Positions 16,447 through 25,193 of a stretch of DNA of 64,000 bases are shown one piece after another. How positions within the stretch are numbered: position 1 is the first letter of the stretch; each line of letters starts with the position of its first letter. The stretch is from UBA2658 sp964485265 (GTDB taxonomy: Bacteria > Bacillota > Clostridia > Oscillospirales > Oscillospiraceae): assembly GCA_964485265.1 (NCBI GenBank), contig CAZAIU010000005.1, positions 24,575 to 88,574 on the forward strand, in the 5' to 3' direction. The notes below the pieces were generated by a model. The model made no database searches. It saw only the letters and a program-made list of their open reading frames with translations, and had not been told where the DNA came from. A program made the position numbers and the translations under genes.

Positions 16447-19125
16447 ATGCGGGAAAAAATAATACAATTGGTCAACCTCATCCGCAGCATGCCGGATGAG
16501 CCCCTCAAGGAAACCGCGCCTGAATACTATGGACTGGAATGTGTTGTCACCGACGACATGGCAGATGTTGCCTTGGGAATGGATCTTAGAGTGTACATGC
16601 CAACGGAAGCAATCGCCGAAAGATGCGGTAAGTCAGTGGAGGAAACCCATGAGCATTTGCTCAAGCTGGAGGATATAGGTATCATTGAATCCAAGGTGGA
16701 AAACGGAGTTGAAGAATTCATCCTCTTGATATTTGTTCCCGGTGTTTTTGAGCTTATGGTTGCAGACCTCCCCCAGGTTGAGGAGTATCCTCAAATCGCA
16801 AGAGCCTTTGAGGAGTACACGAGAATAAGAATGGGACGGATGGTTCCAAACGTGCCCCGCGGACATGGCCCGATGCGCGTTATCCCCGTTCAGGCAGCTC
16901 TGGACGGACAACAGAGAGTTGCCTCCTACGAGGAAATTACCTACTGGCTTGACAAGTATGACCCCAGCATTTCCGTTGGCGACTGCGAATGCCGCATTTC
17001 ACGCCGTCTCATGGGAGAGGGCTGCGGACACCTTGAAAAAGATATGTGCGTTATTGTTGGTCACACAGCGGAGTCCACAATCCGCACAGGCAAAACCAGA
17101 AGGATTACTAAGCAGGAAGCACTTGATATCTTCAAGAAGGCCGAAGAAAACGGTCTGATGCATCAGGTTACCAATATTGACGGTCCTGACAAAATATTTG
17201 CAATCTGCAACTGCTGCCGCTGCTCTTGCTTTGCCCTTCGTACCTCCCAGTACTTTAATACACCGAACCTTTCAAACTGCAACTATGTTGCAAAGCTGGA
17301 TAAAGAAAAGTGCGTTGCCTGTGGTCAGTGCGTTGACACCTGTCCCGGAGACGCCCTGCAATTGGGTCAGAAAATTTGCACCAAGGAGCCGATTGTTGTT
17401 CCTGAAACCATCACTCCCGATGACCATGAGTGGGGACGCGACAAGTGGAACCCCGAATACAGGGACAACAGAGTTATGGTTGCGCCTACCGGCACAGCGC
17501 CCTGCAAAACCACATGTCCGGCACATATTGCCGTTCAGGGCTACATAAAGCTTGCTGCTCAGGGAAAATACCTTGAGGCGCTTGAGCTTATTAAGAAAGA
17601 GAACCCCCTGCCCGCAGTCTGCGGACGTATCTGCCCACACAATTGCGAGAACGAGTGCACCCGCGGCGATTTTGACACTCCTGTTGCAATTGATGACATC
17701 AAGAGGTTTGTTGCGGATCAGGAAATCAAGGCTGAGAACCGCTTTGTTCCCGAGAGACTGCGCGACTTCCGCGACAAGAAAATTGCGGTTATCGGCTCCG
17801 GTCCTGCGGGTCTTTCCTGCGCATACTACCTTGCACTTACGGGCTATTCCGTAACAGTGTTCGAGAAGGAAAAGAAGCTCGGCGGTATGCTCACTCTGGG
17901 CATTCCCTCCTTCCGCCTTGAAAAGGATGTAGTTGAGGCTGAAATCGAGGTTCTCCGCCAAATGGGCGTTGAATTCAGAACAGGTGTTGAAATCGGCAAG
18001 GATAACACCATAAAAAAGATGCGCTATGAAGGGTTTAGTGCGTTTTATGTTGCCATCGGCGCACAGGCAGGAAGAAAGCTTGGCATCGAGGGTGAGGATG
18101 CCCAAAGTGTTATTGCCGGAGTTGATTTCCTCAAGCACGTCAATCTCGGAGAGGGAGAAAAGCTCTCCGGAAATGTTGTTGTTATCGGCGGCGGAAACGT
18201 TGCAATTGATGTTGCCCGTACGGCTGTCCGTCAGGGTGCAGGAGCTGTCAATATGTATTGTCTTGAAAGTGCTTCTGAGATGCCCGCACTTCCCGAAGAA
18301 ATTGAGGAAGCGCAGGCTGAGGGAATTGCAATCAGCAATAGCTGGGGCCCGAAGCGCATTGTTGCCGAAAACGGCAAGGTAACCGGTGTTGAGTTTAAAA
18401 AGTGCGTTTCCGTATTTGAGGACGGCAAGTTTGCCCCCAAATATGATGAAAATGAAACCATCACCGTTGCTGCGGACTACGTTCTCGTATCTGTGGGTCA
18501 GTCTATTGAGTGGGGCGACCTACTTAAATACTCCGCTGTTGAGCTTGGTCGCGGCAACACCGCTGATGCTGACGAGCTGACCTATCAGACCGCACAAAGC
18601 GATATCTTTGTAGGCGGTGATGTTTACACAGGACCCAAGTTTGCAATTGATGCCATTGCAGCAGGTAAGCAGGCGGCAATATCTATCCATCGCTTTGTAC
18701 AGCCGGGTCAGAGCCTCACCATCGGTCGCGACAGAAGAAACTATACGGCCATTGATAAGTCAAATATCGACAAGGATGCTGTCGTATCAGGCTATGACAA
18801 CACCCCCCGCCAGAAGCCTGCACACGACACCAAAAATGATAAGACATATAAGGATACCCGCGTAACCTTTACAGAGGAACAGCTCAAGAAAGAAACCGAG
18901 CGCTGCTTGGGCTGCGGTGCAACTATCGTAAACGAGACAAAGTGCCTTGGCTGCGGTCTGTGCACCACAAAGTGCAAGTTTGACGCTATCCATCTTGAGA
19001 AAATTGCCTATGTTCCCCTTTCCCTGTTTGAGGAAGCGCCCATGGAATATGCAACTCGCTTTGTTGAGCGCGAGGATGCAATTGCAGCCAGAGAAGCAAG
19101 AGAAGCAGAGGCAGCAAGCAAATAA
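16447..19125 (+). CDS. Large Fe-S flavoprotein, GltD-like NAD(P)H oxidoreductase fused to winged-helix/Cys-rich and ferredoxin modules
   Basis: The 892-residue protein has these parts: (1) residues about 1-105, helical with a winged-helix-like stretch 'TEAIAERCGKSVEETHEHLLKLEDIGIIE'; (2) a Cys-rich segment at 180-261 (CECR, GCGH, CNCCRCSC); (3) a 4Fe-4S ferredoxin motif, Cys289/292/295/299; (4) a GltD-type N-terminal Fe-S domain (Cys353, 357, 392, 396, 400, 404); (5) a FAD-binding VIGSGPAGLS (about 448-457) and NAD(P)-binding VIGGGNVAIDVAR; (6) a C-terminal Cys-rich ferredoxin region 'CLGCG..CLGCGLCTTKCKFDAI'. It should shuttle electrons between NAD(P)H, flavin and several Fe-S centres; partner and substrate are unknown. 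A close paralogue is at 42770. A HypA-like gene lies 82 bases downstream. Confidence 0.82.
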   Translation: MREKIIQLVNLIRSMPDEPLKETAPEYYGLECVVTDDMADVALGMDLRVYMPTEAIAERCGKSVEETHEHLLKLEDIGIIESKVENGVEEFILLIFVPGVFELMVADLPQVEEYPQIARAFEEYTRIRMGRMVPNVPRGHGPMRVIPVQAALDGQQRVASYEEITYWLDKYDPSISVGDCECRISRRLMGEGCGHLEKDMCVIVGHTAESTIRTGKTRRITKQEALDIFKKAEENGLMHQVTNIDGPDKIFAICNCCRCSCFALRTSQYFNTPNLSNCNYVAKLDKEKCVACGQCVDTCPGDALQLGQKICTKEPIVVPETITPDDHEWGRDKWNPEYRDNRVMVAPTGTAPCKTTCPAHIAVQGYIKLAAQGKYLEALELIKKENPLPAVCGRICPHNCENECTRGDFDTPVAIDDIKRFVADQEIKAENRFVPERLRDFRDKKIAVIGSGPAGLSCAYYLALTGYSVTVFEKEKKLGGMLTLGIPSFRLEKDVVEAEIEVLRQMGVEFRTGVEIGKDNTIKKMRYEGFSAFYVAIGAQAGRKLGIEGEDAQSVIAGVDFLKHVNLGEGEKLSGNVVVIGGGNVAIDVARTAVRQGAGAVNMYCLESASEMPALPEEIEEAQAEGIAISNSWGPKRIVAENGKVTGVEFKKCVSVFEDGKFAPKYDENETITVAADYVLVSVGQSIEWGDLLKYSAVELGRGNTADADELTYQTAQSDIFVGGDVYTGPKFAIDAIAAGKQAAISIHRFVQPGQSLTIGRDRRNYTAIDKSNIDKDAVVSGYDNTPRQKPAHDTKNDKTYKDTRVTFTEEQLKKETERCLGCGATIVNETKCLGCGLCTTKCKFDAIHLEKIAYVPLSLFEEAPMEYATRFVEREDAIAAREAREAEAASK

Positions 19126-19207
19126 TAGTTCTTTAAAACAGCTTAACCGGATTGCGGCTGTGGTTATTGCCGTAGCCGTAAGCAATATGTGGGAGGTAAA
19201 ATAAAAG

Positions 19208-19555
19208 ATGCATGAATTGAGCATTTTGGTGGAAGTCGTCAGAATTGTTGACGAACTTGCACAGGAGCAGAGCATTGACAGAGTTAAAGCAATCGTTCTG
19301 CAGGTGGGGGAACTGTCGTCGGTTGTGCCCCGATTTATGGAAGAGTATTTCCCCAATGTTATTGACGGAAATCCAAGGTTCAAGGATGCTTATCTTGAAA
19401 TAGAGACTCTCCCGGGTATGGCTCGCTGCCAAAAGTGTGAAAATGTTTTCAATGTGGTTGAAAACGAGGGGTACTGCCCTAAGTGCCGCAGCTTTGACAA
19501 GGATTTGCTATGCGGTCAGGAGTTTTTTATTAAAGAAATTCTTGTTCCTCAATAA
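19208..19555 (+). CDS. hypA: HypA/HybF-like nickel metallochaperone family protein
   Basis: The 115-residue protein starts with the invariant M-H-E-L-S, where His2 and Glu3 bind nickel in HypA. It carries the zinc site CQKC (74, 77) and CPKC (90, 93), as in HypA proteins of [NiFe]-hydrogenase maturation. ATG follows GGGAGGTAAAATAAAAG. It lies 82 bases after the Fe-S flavoprotein gene and before a terminator, so the two are probably an operon. No hydrogenase or other hyp gene is in the window. Either the hydrogenase is elsewhere or this paralogue serves the flavoprotein; the sequence does not decide. Confidence 0.85.
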   Translation: MHELSILVEVVRIVDELAQEQSIDRVKAIVLQVGELSSVVPRFMEEYFPNVIDGNPRFKDAYLEIETLPGMARCQKCENVFNVVENEGYCPKCRSFDKDLLCGQEFFIKEILVPQ

Positions 19556-19566
19556 ATTTTTCTCAT

Positions 19567-19610
19567 CAAAAACGCTCCTTCAGACAATTGTTCTGAGGGA
19601 GCGTTTTTTG
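19567..19610 (+). terminator. Terminator after hypA-like gene
   Basis: AAAACGCTCC-TTCAGA pairs with TCTGA-GGGAGCGTTTT across a short loop and is followed by a T-run. Confidence 0.85.
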
Positions 19611-19800
19611 AGCCTTATCATGAATGCCTAAATAAAGCATTTTATGACATTATTAGGCAAAATTTTTTGTGTTTCAATTTCTTATATTGTTTTTTTAGCT
19701 TAAAATGGTATAATGAATTATCAATCTAAGAATTAGCAGATATATTACATTTTTAGGGGAAAGCTTTCAGGCGTGACCCATTGGGAAGAAGGATGATAGC

Positions 19801-20754
19801 TTGTATTTCGGCAGTGTCAGATTTTTTAAGCACTTGATTTTGCTTGTAATCCTTATTACAATACTATCCTTAATAATAGGTGTGGTAAGCGCAAACTCCA
19901 AGTATAGCAAGCTGGTAAAGGAAACCGAACGCTATGAAAACGCTCTTTCCGCCATGGGATATGTTCTTCCCGAGCGTGACGGACGCGATGATAGCAACGC
20001 AGCCAACGGCACGGATGAGACGGAGCCTACGAGCGAGCCTGAAATAAGCTTGCCGTCCTTCAAATATCAAACTCAATTTCCCGAGCTTTATGTGGAGCCT
20101 GCCGCACAAAGGTCTCCGGTTGCTGCAAATACAGTATACCTTACCTTTGACGGAGGCATAAGCTCGAACACAGGCGCAATTTTGGATACACTTAAGGAAA
20201 AGAATGTTAAAGCAACCTTTTTTGTGGTTGGCTCCTACAGCATAGGCTGTGAGGATGAACTCCGCCGAATAGTTGATGAGGGACATGCCTTGGGCATGCG
20301 TTCCTACTCAAACAATATTGAGAAAATATATAGCTCGGTCGGTGAGTTCCTAACAGATCTTGAACGCTGCTATAATATGTTTTTGACTGAAACCGGCGTT
20401 GCCCCCACTATGTTCCGCTTCCCCGGTGGAAGCATAAACTCATACAATTCCGGCATCTTTCAGCAGCTAATCGCCGAGACAACACGGCGAGGCTTCACAT
20501 TCTTTGACTGGAATGTACTTGCTCAGGATGTGTACAACTATCAAACAACATCCATGCAGAAAAATGTGCTGGATGGCTGTGAGTATATGAACGGCGGAAT
20601 TGTCCTGCTTCATGACCAATATACTGATGCACAGGAGCTTTCCCGGCTTATTGATGAGCTTCAAAAACGAGGATATGCCCTTGATAAGCTCTCACCTGAG
20701 CTTGAGCCTGTTGTGTTTTGCTATCCTCAGCCCCCCAGAGATGATATAAAATAA
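19801..20754 (+). CDS. NodB-type polysaccharide deacetylase homologue with lost metal ligands
   Basis: The 317-residue protein has a TTG start behind GAAGAAGGA. An N-terminal membrane anchor (about 9-30) is followed by a linker and a NodB domain (about 110-305). The domain belongs to the Firmicutes 'YLTFDDGPS.NT..IL' peptidoglycan/polysaccharide deacetylase group. Motif 1 reads TFDGG (Asp117 kept, the metal Asp is Gly118). Motif 2, normally H-S-x-S-H, reads RSYSN (Arg167, Asn171), so all three metal ligands are replaced. Motif 3 FRFPGGS and the late LLHD are kept. The fold is therefore likely intact but zinc-dependent catalysis is not expected. It may be a binding or regulatory pseudo-enzyme at the cell surface. 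Confidence 0.82.
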   Translation: MYFGSVRFFKHLILLVILITILSLIIGVVSANSKYSKLVKETERYENALSAMGYVLPERDGRDDSNAANGTDETEPTSEPEISLPSFKYQTQFPELYVEPAAQRSPVAANTVYLTFDGGISSNTGAILDTLKEKNVKATFFVVGSYSIGCEDELRRIVDEGHALGMRSYSNNIEKIYSSVGEFLTDLERCYNMFLTETGVAPTMFRFPGGSINSYNSGIFQQLIAETTRRGFTFFDWNVLAQDVYNYQTTSMQKNVLDGCEYMNGGIVLLHDQYTDAQELSRLIDELQKRGYALDKLSPELEPVVFCYPQPPRDDIK

Positions 20755-20757
20755 ATA

Positions 20758-20809
20758 ATGCTCCCTGCTCATAGGTCCAAGGCGGACATGAAGGCAGGGA
20801 GCATTTTTT
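20758..20809 (+). terminator. Terminator after the deacetylase-like gene
   Basis: ATGCTCCCTGC (20758-20768) pairs with GCAGGGAGCAT (20794-20804), followed by TTTTT. Confidence 0.85.
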
Positions 20810-20819
20810 AGCTTATCAA

Positions 20820-21014
20820 AAAGATAAAGCCTTTTCCGATAAATTTGGACGGCGATTCGCTCTGCGCCTCAATGCGCGCATAGGCGCACATTTTACGCTC
20901 GCTTCGCGAGAAGAGTTTTTATGCGACGTACGTGCCTGCCGCCGCAAAAAACGATTTTGCTTCATTTCCCGCCTGCGGGCGGGAAACTTTACGAAATTTT
21001 GTTACAGACTGAAT
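20820..21014. repeat. GC-rich multi-hairpin intergenic element
   Basis: A non-coding stretch with three separate perfect stems: TGCGCCT/AGGCGCA (20863-20888), CTCGC-TTC-GCGAG (20898-20910) and TTTCCCGCC/GGCGGGAAA (20965-20986). It is richer in C and G than the surrounding spacers and has no convincing start codon plus ribosome site. It could be a dispersed repeat unit or a small RNA; other copies would have to be sought elsewhere in the genome. Confidence 0.4.
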
Positions 21015-21044
21015 GTCAGAGCCGCATTTGCGGCTCTGACTTTT
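21015..21044 (-). terminator. Terminator of the bactofilin gene
   Basis: GTCAGAGCCGC (21015-21025) pairs with GCGGCTCTGAC (21030-21040). It lies just beyond the bactofilin stop codon and also carries a T-run on the plus side. Confidence 0.7.
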
Positions 21045-21051
21045 AAAATTA

Positions 21052-22247
21052 TCAATCACGTTTTATAAAGGCGTTTTCTTCCTCAGCAAGGGTGATTTGC
21101 TTAGGGAAAACCATCTCACCGTTGTCTTTCAAGAAAGTGGTGTTAATATAGCCTTGAACGTTTGCGCCATCTGAAATAGCGATTGTACCGGCGCTGATGT
21201 TACCTATAACCACGCTGTTTTCACGCAAACCTATACGTCCTCCGACCTCAATGTCACCTTTTATCTTGCCGTCAATGTCCATGCTTTGACCATTCATATT
21301 ACCAACAAGCATCGCGTTTTTGTCCATAAAAACACGACCTTTGGAGTTAACATCGCCTTGGATAAGCGCACCGTTGAGCCTTGTGTCACTACAGGTGATG
21401 CTGCCGATAATTTTGCCGTTAATGTCAGCGTTTTTAACAACCTCAATGTTGCCGTTTACATTGCCCTCAACATAAATGCCGGCAAAGGAACGAATGTTGC
21501 CCGTTACCAAGGTGTTCTTTGAAATGATGGTAACCTCTGCGGAACTGCTGACCGTGCGGGGGAAAGCTTCATTTTCTTCATTGCCGCGGACAAACGGCGA
21601 GTTGTATCGGTTTTGCGAATTGTTATCGGAGTAGCCGAACTGACCCTCTGAACTGCGGGCATATGTTGGTGCAGCGGTACGCTCCTGAGCCGNNNNNNNN
21701 NNNNNNNNNNNNNNNNNNNNNNNNNNNNNNNNNNNNNNNNNNNNNNNNNNNNNNNNNNNNNNNNNNNNNNNNNNNNNNNNNNNNNNNNNNNNGCACGTTC
21801 CTGAGCCGCACGTTCCTGAGCCGCACGTTCCTGAGCTGCGCGTTCCTGAGCCGCACGTTCCTGAGCTGCGCGTTCCTGAGCCGCGGTGTCGGCAACTCTC
21901 ACGGGAACCGGTGAAACAGGCTGGACATGAGGTTCGGCATTTTTTATCAAGGAGTCAAGCTCAGAGGAAGCTTGAGCCTTTGCCTGCAAATCCTCGCCCA
22001 CAAGTCCGCTGTTTGCCAGCATGTTTTTCATTCTGTCTTCAAACTGATATTCGGGAGACACGCCCACAGAGGTCTGCGCAGGATAGGAGTCCTGTTCCGG
22101 CGCTCTTGTGCGTCTGCCTGTCTCAGCTTCTTCCGCATAATTTGACTCACGCGGAGTTACCGAAGCGGAACGCTCATTAGACTGGTCGGAAGACTCACCA
22201 CCGAACAATTCCCTCATCGCTTGAAAAAAGTTATTTTTCAAACCCAT
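21052..22247 (-). CDS. Bactofilin-family protein with AAQER repeat linker, interrupted by a 100-N assembly gap
   Basis: The N-terminal part (from ATG 22247, behind AGGGGGAAG) reads 'MGLKNNFFQAMRELFGG', a charged region and then six copies of Ala-Ala-Gln-Glu-Arg before the gap. Past the gap one frame continues as AQERTAAPTYARSSEGQ and runs without a stop into 'AEVTIISKNTLVTGNIRS' and the bactofilin beta-helix ('IYVEGNVNGNIEVVKNADINGKIIGS', 'GDIEVGGRIGLRENSVVIGNI'), ending 'AFIKRD'. The two halves are one gene; the apparent frame change is caused by the arbitrary gap length. Bactofilins polymerise at the membrane and organise cell shape, wall synthesis or spore structures. The long repeat linker is unusual. 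Confidence 0.85.
21677..21882 (-). repeat. 15-base tandem repeat encoding AAQER, containing the 100-N gap
   Basis: Six full units of GCACGTTCCTGAGCC type (alternating with GCGCGTTCCTGAGCT variants) occupy 21793-21882, and a degenerate unit remains at 21677-21692. The 100 N (21693-21792) are a placeholder. Repeat phase predicts a real gap of 14 + 15k bases, or a one-base overlap. Confidence 0.9.
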
Positions 22248-22364
22248 TTATACTTCCCCCTCTTATAATGCGGCTTTCAGCCGAATTTCGCGGCATAGCC
22301 ACCGCAGAAATAATGGCCTGTTCTCTCAAAAACCTGCCTTTGTCAGTTGCAAAAAATCGAGTTT

Positions 22365-22988
22365 CTAGGAATTAGCTATACTCAATATGTATTTCCCCAG
22401 CTCCTGCTCCATTTGGATATTAAACATTGACAACAACGGATCAATAGTGCCCATAAAAAACAAGCTTCTGTTGTCTACAGCGGAAATGGAGGGACAATGA
22501 CCGTAAATGTAGTTTTTTAACCATTCGCAGCGGTATGGAGGAATGGTTTTATATTTTTTAAGCCGTCTTCTGTTTTCGGAGATAGAGTCGCTAACATAGA
22601 TGCCGACGGACGAATTTATGTTCAGCAGTACGGTGTCGTATATTAAATTGATTTGGCTGTCTGATAATCCCGATTTTCCGCCGATGCTTTGAAAAACAGG
22701 CAGACGCACCGCAAAGCTGTATAGGATGAGGTCGCGGACAAAGTTGTATTCCGAGGTGTTTACTGCGGCACACTCGTCTCCGGTGATCGACAGATGAAAC
22801 GCAGAAAGCCGCGCAGGTGAACGCAGATTGTTAAGAACAACCCGAAAAATGTCCCTTGCCTCGCAATTATAAAAATCCGCTGCGCTGAGGGCGAAAATAT
22901 ATTTTGTGGCAACAAAAAGACAGTTTGCCGACTCCGTGACGTAATCGGATATGCTGAGTATTGCGTTGGTTTCATCCTCAAATACCAC
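22365..22988 (-). CDS. Hypothetical protein, unknown family
   Basis: The 207-residue protein starts at GTG 22988, with AAAGGAGG 11 bases upstream. It has no signal peptide, membrane helix or Cys cluster. It is helix-rich, with a conserved-looking 'FVRDLILYSFAVRLPVFQSIGG' and a late aromatic 'YRCEWLKNYIYGHCPSISAV'. I do not recognise the family. It lies 117 bases upstream of the bactofilin gene on the same strand, so a shared transcript is possible. Divergent from it is another unknown gene at 23309. Confidence 0.6.
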   Translation of the reverse strand: MVFEDETNAILSISDYVTESANCLFVATKYIFALSAADFYNCEARDIFRVVLNNLRSPARLSAFHLSITGDECAAVNTSEYNFVRDLILYSFAVRLPVFQSIGGKSGLSDSQINLIYDTVLLNINSSVGIYVSDSISENRRRLKKYKTIPPYRCEWLKNYIYGHCPSISAVDNRSLFFMGTIDPLLSMFNIQMEQELGKYILSIANS

Positions 22989-23308
22989 GGACGCGCTCGC
23001 CTCCTTTGCGGGAAAAAGACCCCATAGTCATACATATAATATTTTTTATTATACATTAGCAGGGTTGCTATTACAAGTGTTTTCACCAAAATGTGACACT
23101 CGTCGACAGGGGGAGAACACATAGAAGTACATATCATAGGCATACGAGTCTATAATCCAACTGATTATACAATACTATTTCAGTTTCTTCAACAGAATTT
23201 TCCCTAAATTTACAGCATTTGCTGAGTATAGGCGTTTGAAAGGTTGAAAACGGTAGCTTTTTGTGTTATTTTGTAAGGCAAGAGCATTTAGCGGCAGGGA
23301 GGTGTTTT
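22989..23308. other. Intergenic region between divergent unknown genes
   Basis: 320 bases without a gene, presumably holding both promoters. I see GAGGTG-type ribosome sites at each end and A/T-rich stretches. A TCGACA (23102-23107) is one base off a reversed Spo0A box. I see no clear -35/-10 pair, no structured RNA and no repeat. Confidence 0.5.
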
Positions 23309-25099
23309 ATGAACACAGTGTCATTTTCAGTTGAGGACTACAACAATATACATACCTTGCCCCTGGGATCTAGCCTTGCGGACTTCATGGAGTTTGATTT
23401 CAAACCCTTTTACATCAAGTGCTGCACTCTTGCAGAAGTCTCGCTTCAAACAAAGGAATATGATGAAAAGGACGCAGTGCTCATAAAAGACCTTATTCGC
23501 AGCTGTCATCCCTATGTTACAGCATGCTACAATGGGGTATTTAACGATGTTGTTCTGGACTGCGTTATAGAAGTGATTTGCCGAACACAAAGGCTTAGTC
23601 TTGAAGCGCTTTGGGCGCAAAACATTTCATCAAACGATTCTCTTGGCAAAGCCGTGTTTACGCGTATATCGGAATACAAGGTTGGAAGAGCGATAAACCA
23701 GTGGGCAAATCTTCAGCGTATGCAAAGCTATGCAATTAAAAAAACAGGATTTGTCTTTGCGCAGGATAATACAACCAAGACAGATTGTGAGCTTCGTGCC
23801 ACTTATTTTGACCTTGCCTTCAGCACGGCTGCAAGGCTGGCAGGCTGCGAATTGGCCGAGCTTCCCCACATTCAATGTAGGACGGCTGCAATGCTGCCCG
23901 GGGCAGCGGAGCTTTTGAGTCCGGTAACTTCGCTTGTTGAGCCAACGGTACAGAGCATTCTGACTAGTAAGCTCAATCAGCAGCCTGCAAATAATGGTTG
24001 CATTATGGAGCAGTACAGCGGCTTGCTGTGCGAGGATCTTCTTAAGCTTCCGCTTCCGGAGCATCTGGAAATGGTAAATATAAGCGAAAAGCTCAAAGGC
24101 CTGCCCCGCAGGGTATACATCGCAACAGGGCTTAAAGCAATAATTGACCTTGAGCTAGAGGAGCTTTTATCCAGAGACCTTATGCTGTGGCTGTCGCCTG
24201 AGAGTGGTCGGTGGCTTGAAAAAAGCATAGTTCGACTGCCGAATAACACTGAAAAGGCTTTTGACGAGCAAATGCAGCAGGAACTAGCTGCTGAGGGTGA
24301 GGAGCCGCCAAAAGCAGAAGAAAAGCAAAAGACTGAAATAAAGGAGCCTGCTCCAGAAAAAAGAAAGGCAAAATCCACCGAGACTGCCGAAGAAAAGGCT
24401 GATAAGCAAACAAAAGCTCAAGGTAAAGCAGCGGCCCCAAAAGCAAAGCCGGAAGCCGAAAAAACGCTTAAAGCAGAAAAGGCGGAGTCTAAGCCGAAAG
24501 CTTCGACACCAAAGAAAAGCGCTGATAAGGGGAAGGACACTTCAGAAAAAGAACCGTCTAAGCAACCCAAAGCAAAGGAAAAGCAGAAGTCTGAAGCTTT
24601 AAGTGATTTACTGCCGCAAAAACCAAAGTCTAAACAGAAAACGGCACAAAAGACAATTCCCGAGCCTTCTGCTTCGGCACAGCCCGAGAGAAAAGAAAAA
24701 ACTAGTGATAAATCCAAACCATCTGCAAATCCGCAGGAGAGCATACTCCCAGATAATATAACAATTGAACCGCCAAAGGAACAGCCTGCCGTGCTTTCGG
24801 AGGAGATTATTAAGCCTGCTACTATCGAAGAGCGCATGATAATGCTCCAAGACCTTGCAGCAGACAAGCTAAGACCCTTGAGGCAAAGCTATGATGGACA
24901 GGATGTGGATGTGCTTTGCCAATCAGTGAACACAGCGCTACAGGTTGCCTTGAAGGATGAGTGGGAACAGCAGGAGACCGAAATATGGGCGAAGCATCTG
25001 TTTCGCATAAGGGGCGGAATAATGTCGCGGAAGTTTTCGCGTCAATATTTGTTCAGATTTCTGGAGGCTACAATCCAAATGTACAAGCTTGACATCTAA
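23309..25099 (+). CDS. Hypothetical protein with Lys/Glu/Pro-rich low-complexity linker
   Basis: ATG 23309 behind GGGAGGTG is chosen over an upstream in-frame start at 23261, giving 596 residues. The N-terminal globular part (about 1-330) contains 'ISEYKVGRAINQWANLQRMQSY', reminiscent of a helical DNA- or membrane-associated segment but not assignable. A roughly 170-residue linker very rich in Lys, Glu, Ala and Pro follows (about 335-505). A C-terminal helical domain (about 510-596, 'IEERMIMLQDLAADKLRPLRQSY... WAKHLFRIRGGIMSRKFSRQYLFRFLEATIQMYK') ends the protein. It has no signal peptide or membrane helix. Function is unknown; the architecture resembles a scaffold joining two folded ends. 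Confidence 0.65.
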   Translation: MNTVSFSVEDYNNIHTLPLGSSLADFMEFDFKPFYIKCCTLAEVSLQTKEYDEKDAVLIKDLIRSCHPYVTACYNGVFNDVVLDCVIEVICRTQRLSLEALWAQNISSNDSLGKAVFTRISEYKVGRAINQWANLQRMQSYAIKKTGFVFAQDNTTKTDCELRATYFDLAFSTAARLAGCELAELPHIQCRTAAMLPGAAELLSPVTSLVEPTVQSILTSKLNQQPANNGCIMEQYSGLLCEDLLKLPLPEHLEMVNISEKLKGLPRRVYIATGLKAIIDLELEELLSRDLMLWLSPESGRWLEKSIVRLPNNTEKAFDEQMQQELAAEGEEPPKAEEKQKTEIKEPAPEKRKAKSTETAEEKADKQTKAQGKAAAPKAKPEAEKTLKAEKAESKPKASTPKKSADKGKDTSEKEPSKQPKAKEKQKSEALSDLLPQKPKSKQKTAQKTIPEPSASAQPERKEKTSDKSKPSANPQESILPDNITIEPPKEQPAVLSEEIIKPATIEERMIMLQDLAADKLRPLRQSYDGQDVDVLCQSVNTALQVALKDEWEQQETEIWAKHLFRIRGGIMSRKFSRQYLFRFLEATIQMYKLDI

Positions 25100-25120
25100 A
25101 TTATAATAAATATAGGAAAT

Positions 25121-25150
25121 GCCCGCAGGCTAGGCCTGCGGGCACTTTTT
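25121..25150 (+). terminator. Terminator after the 596-residue unknown gene
   Basis: GCCCGCAGGC (25121-25130) pairs with GCCTGCGGGC (25134-25143), then CACTTTTT. Confidence 0.9.
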
Positions 25151-25193
25151 CGGGAGTGTGCTGTATATTTGGTAAAGGAAGCAGTTACCTGAG

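Noticed and set aside
17272..18138. 288-codon open frame antisense to the first flavoprotein
   Set aside because: It lies wholly inside a well-supported gene with clear motifs, has no ribosome site and no recognisable product; it is a codon-usage shadow.
21504..21692. Out-of-frame continuation after the N gap as the true C-terminus of the repeat protein
   Set aside because: The +100 N placeholder breaks the frame artificially; the other frame continues AQER and enters the bactofilin domain without a stop.
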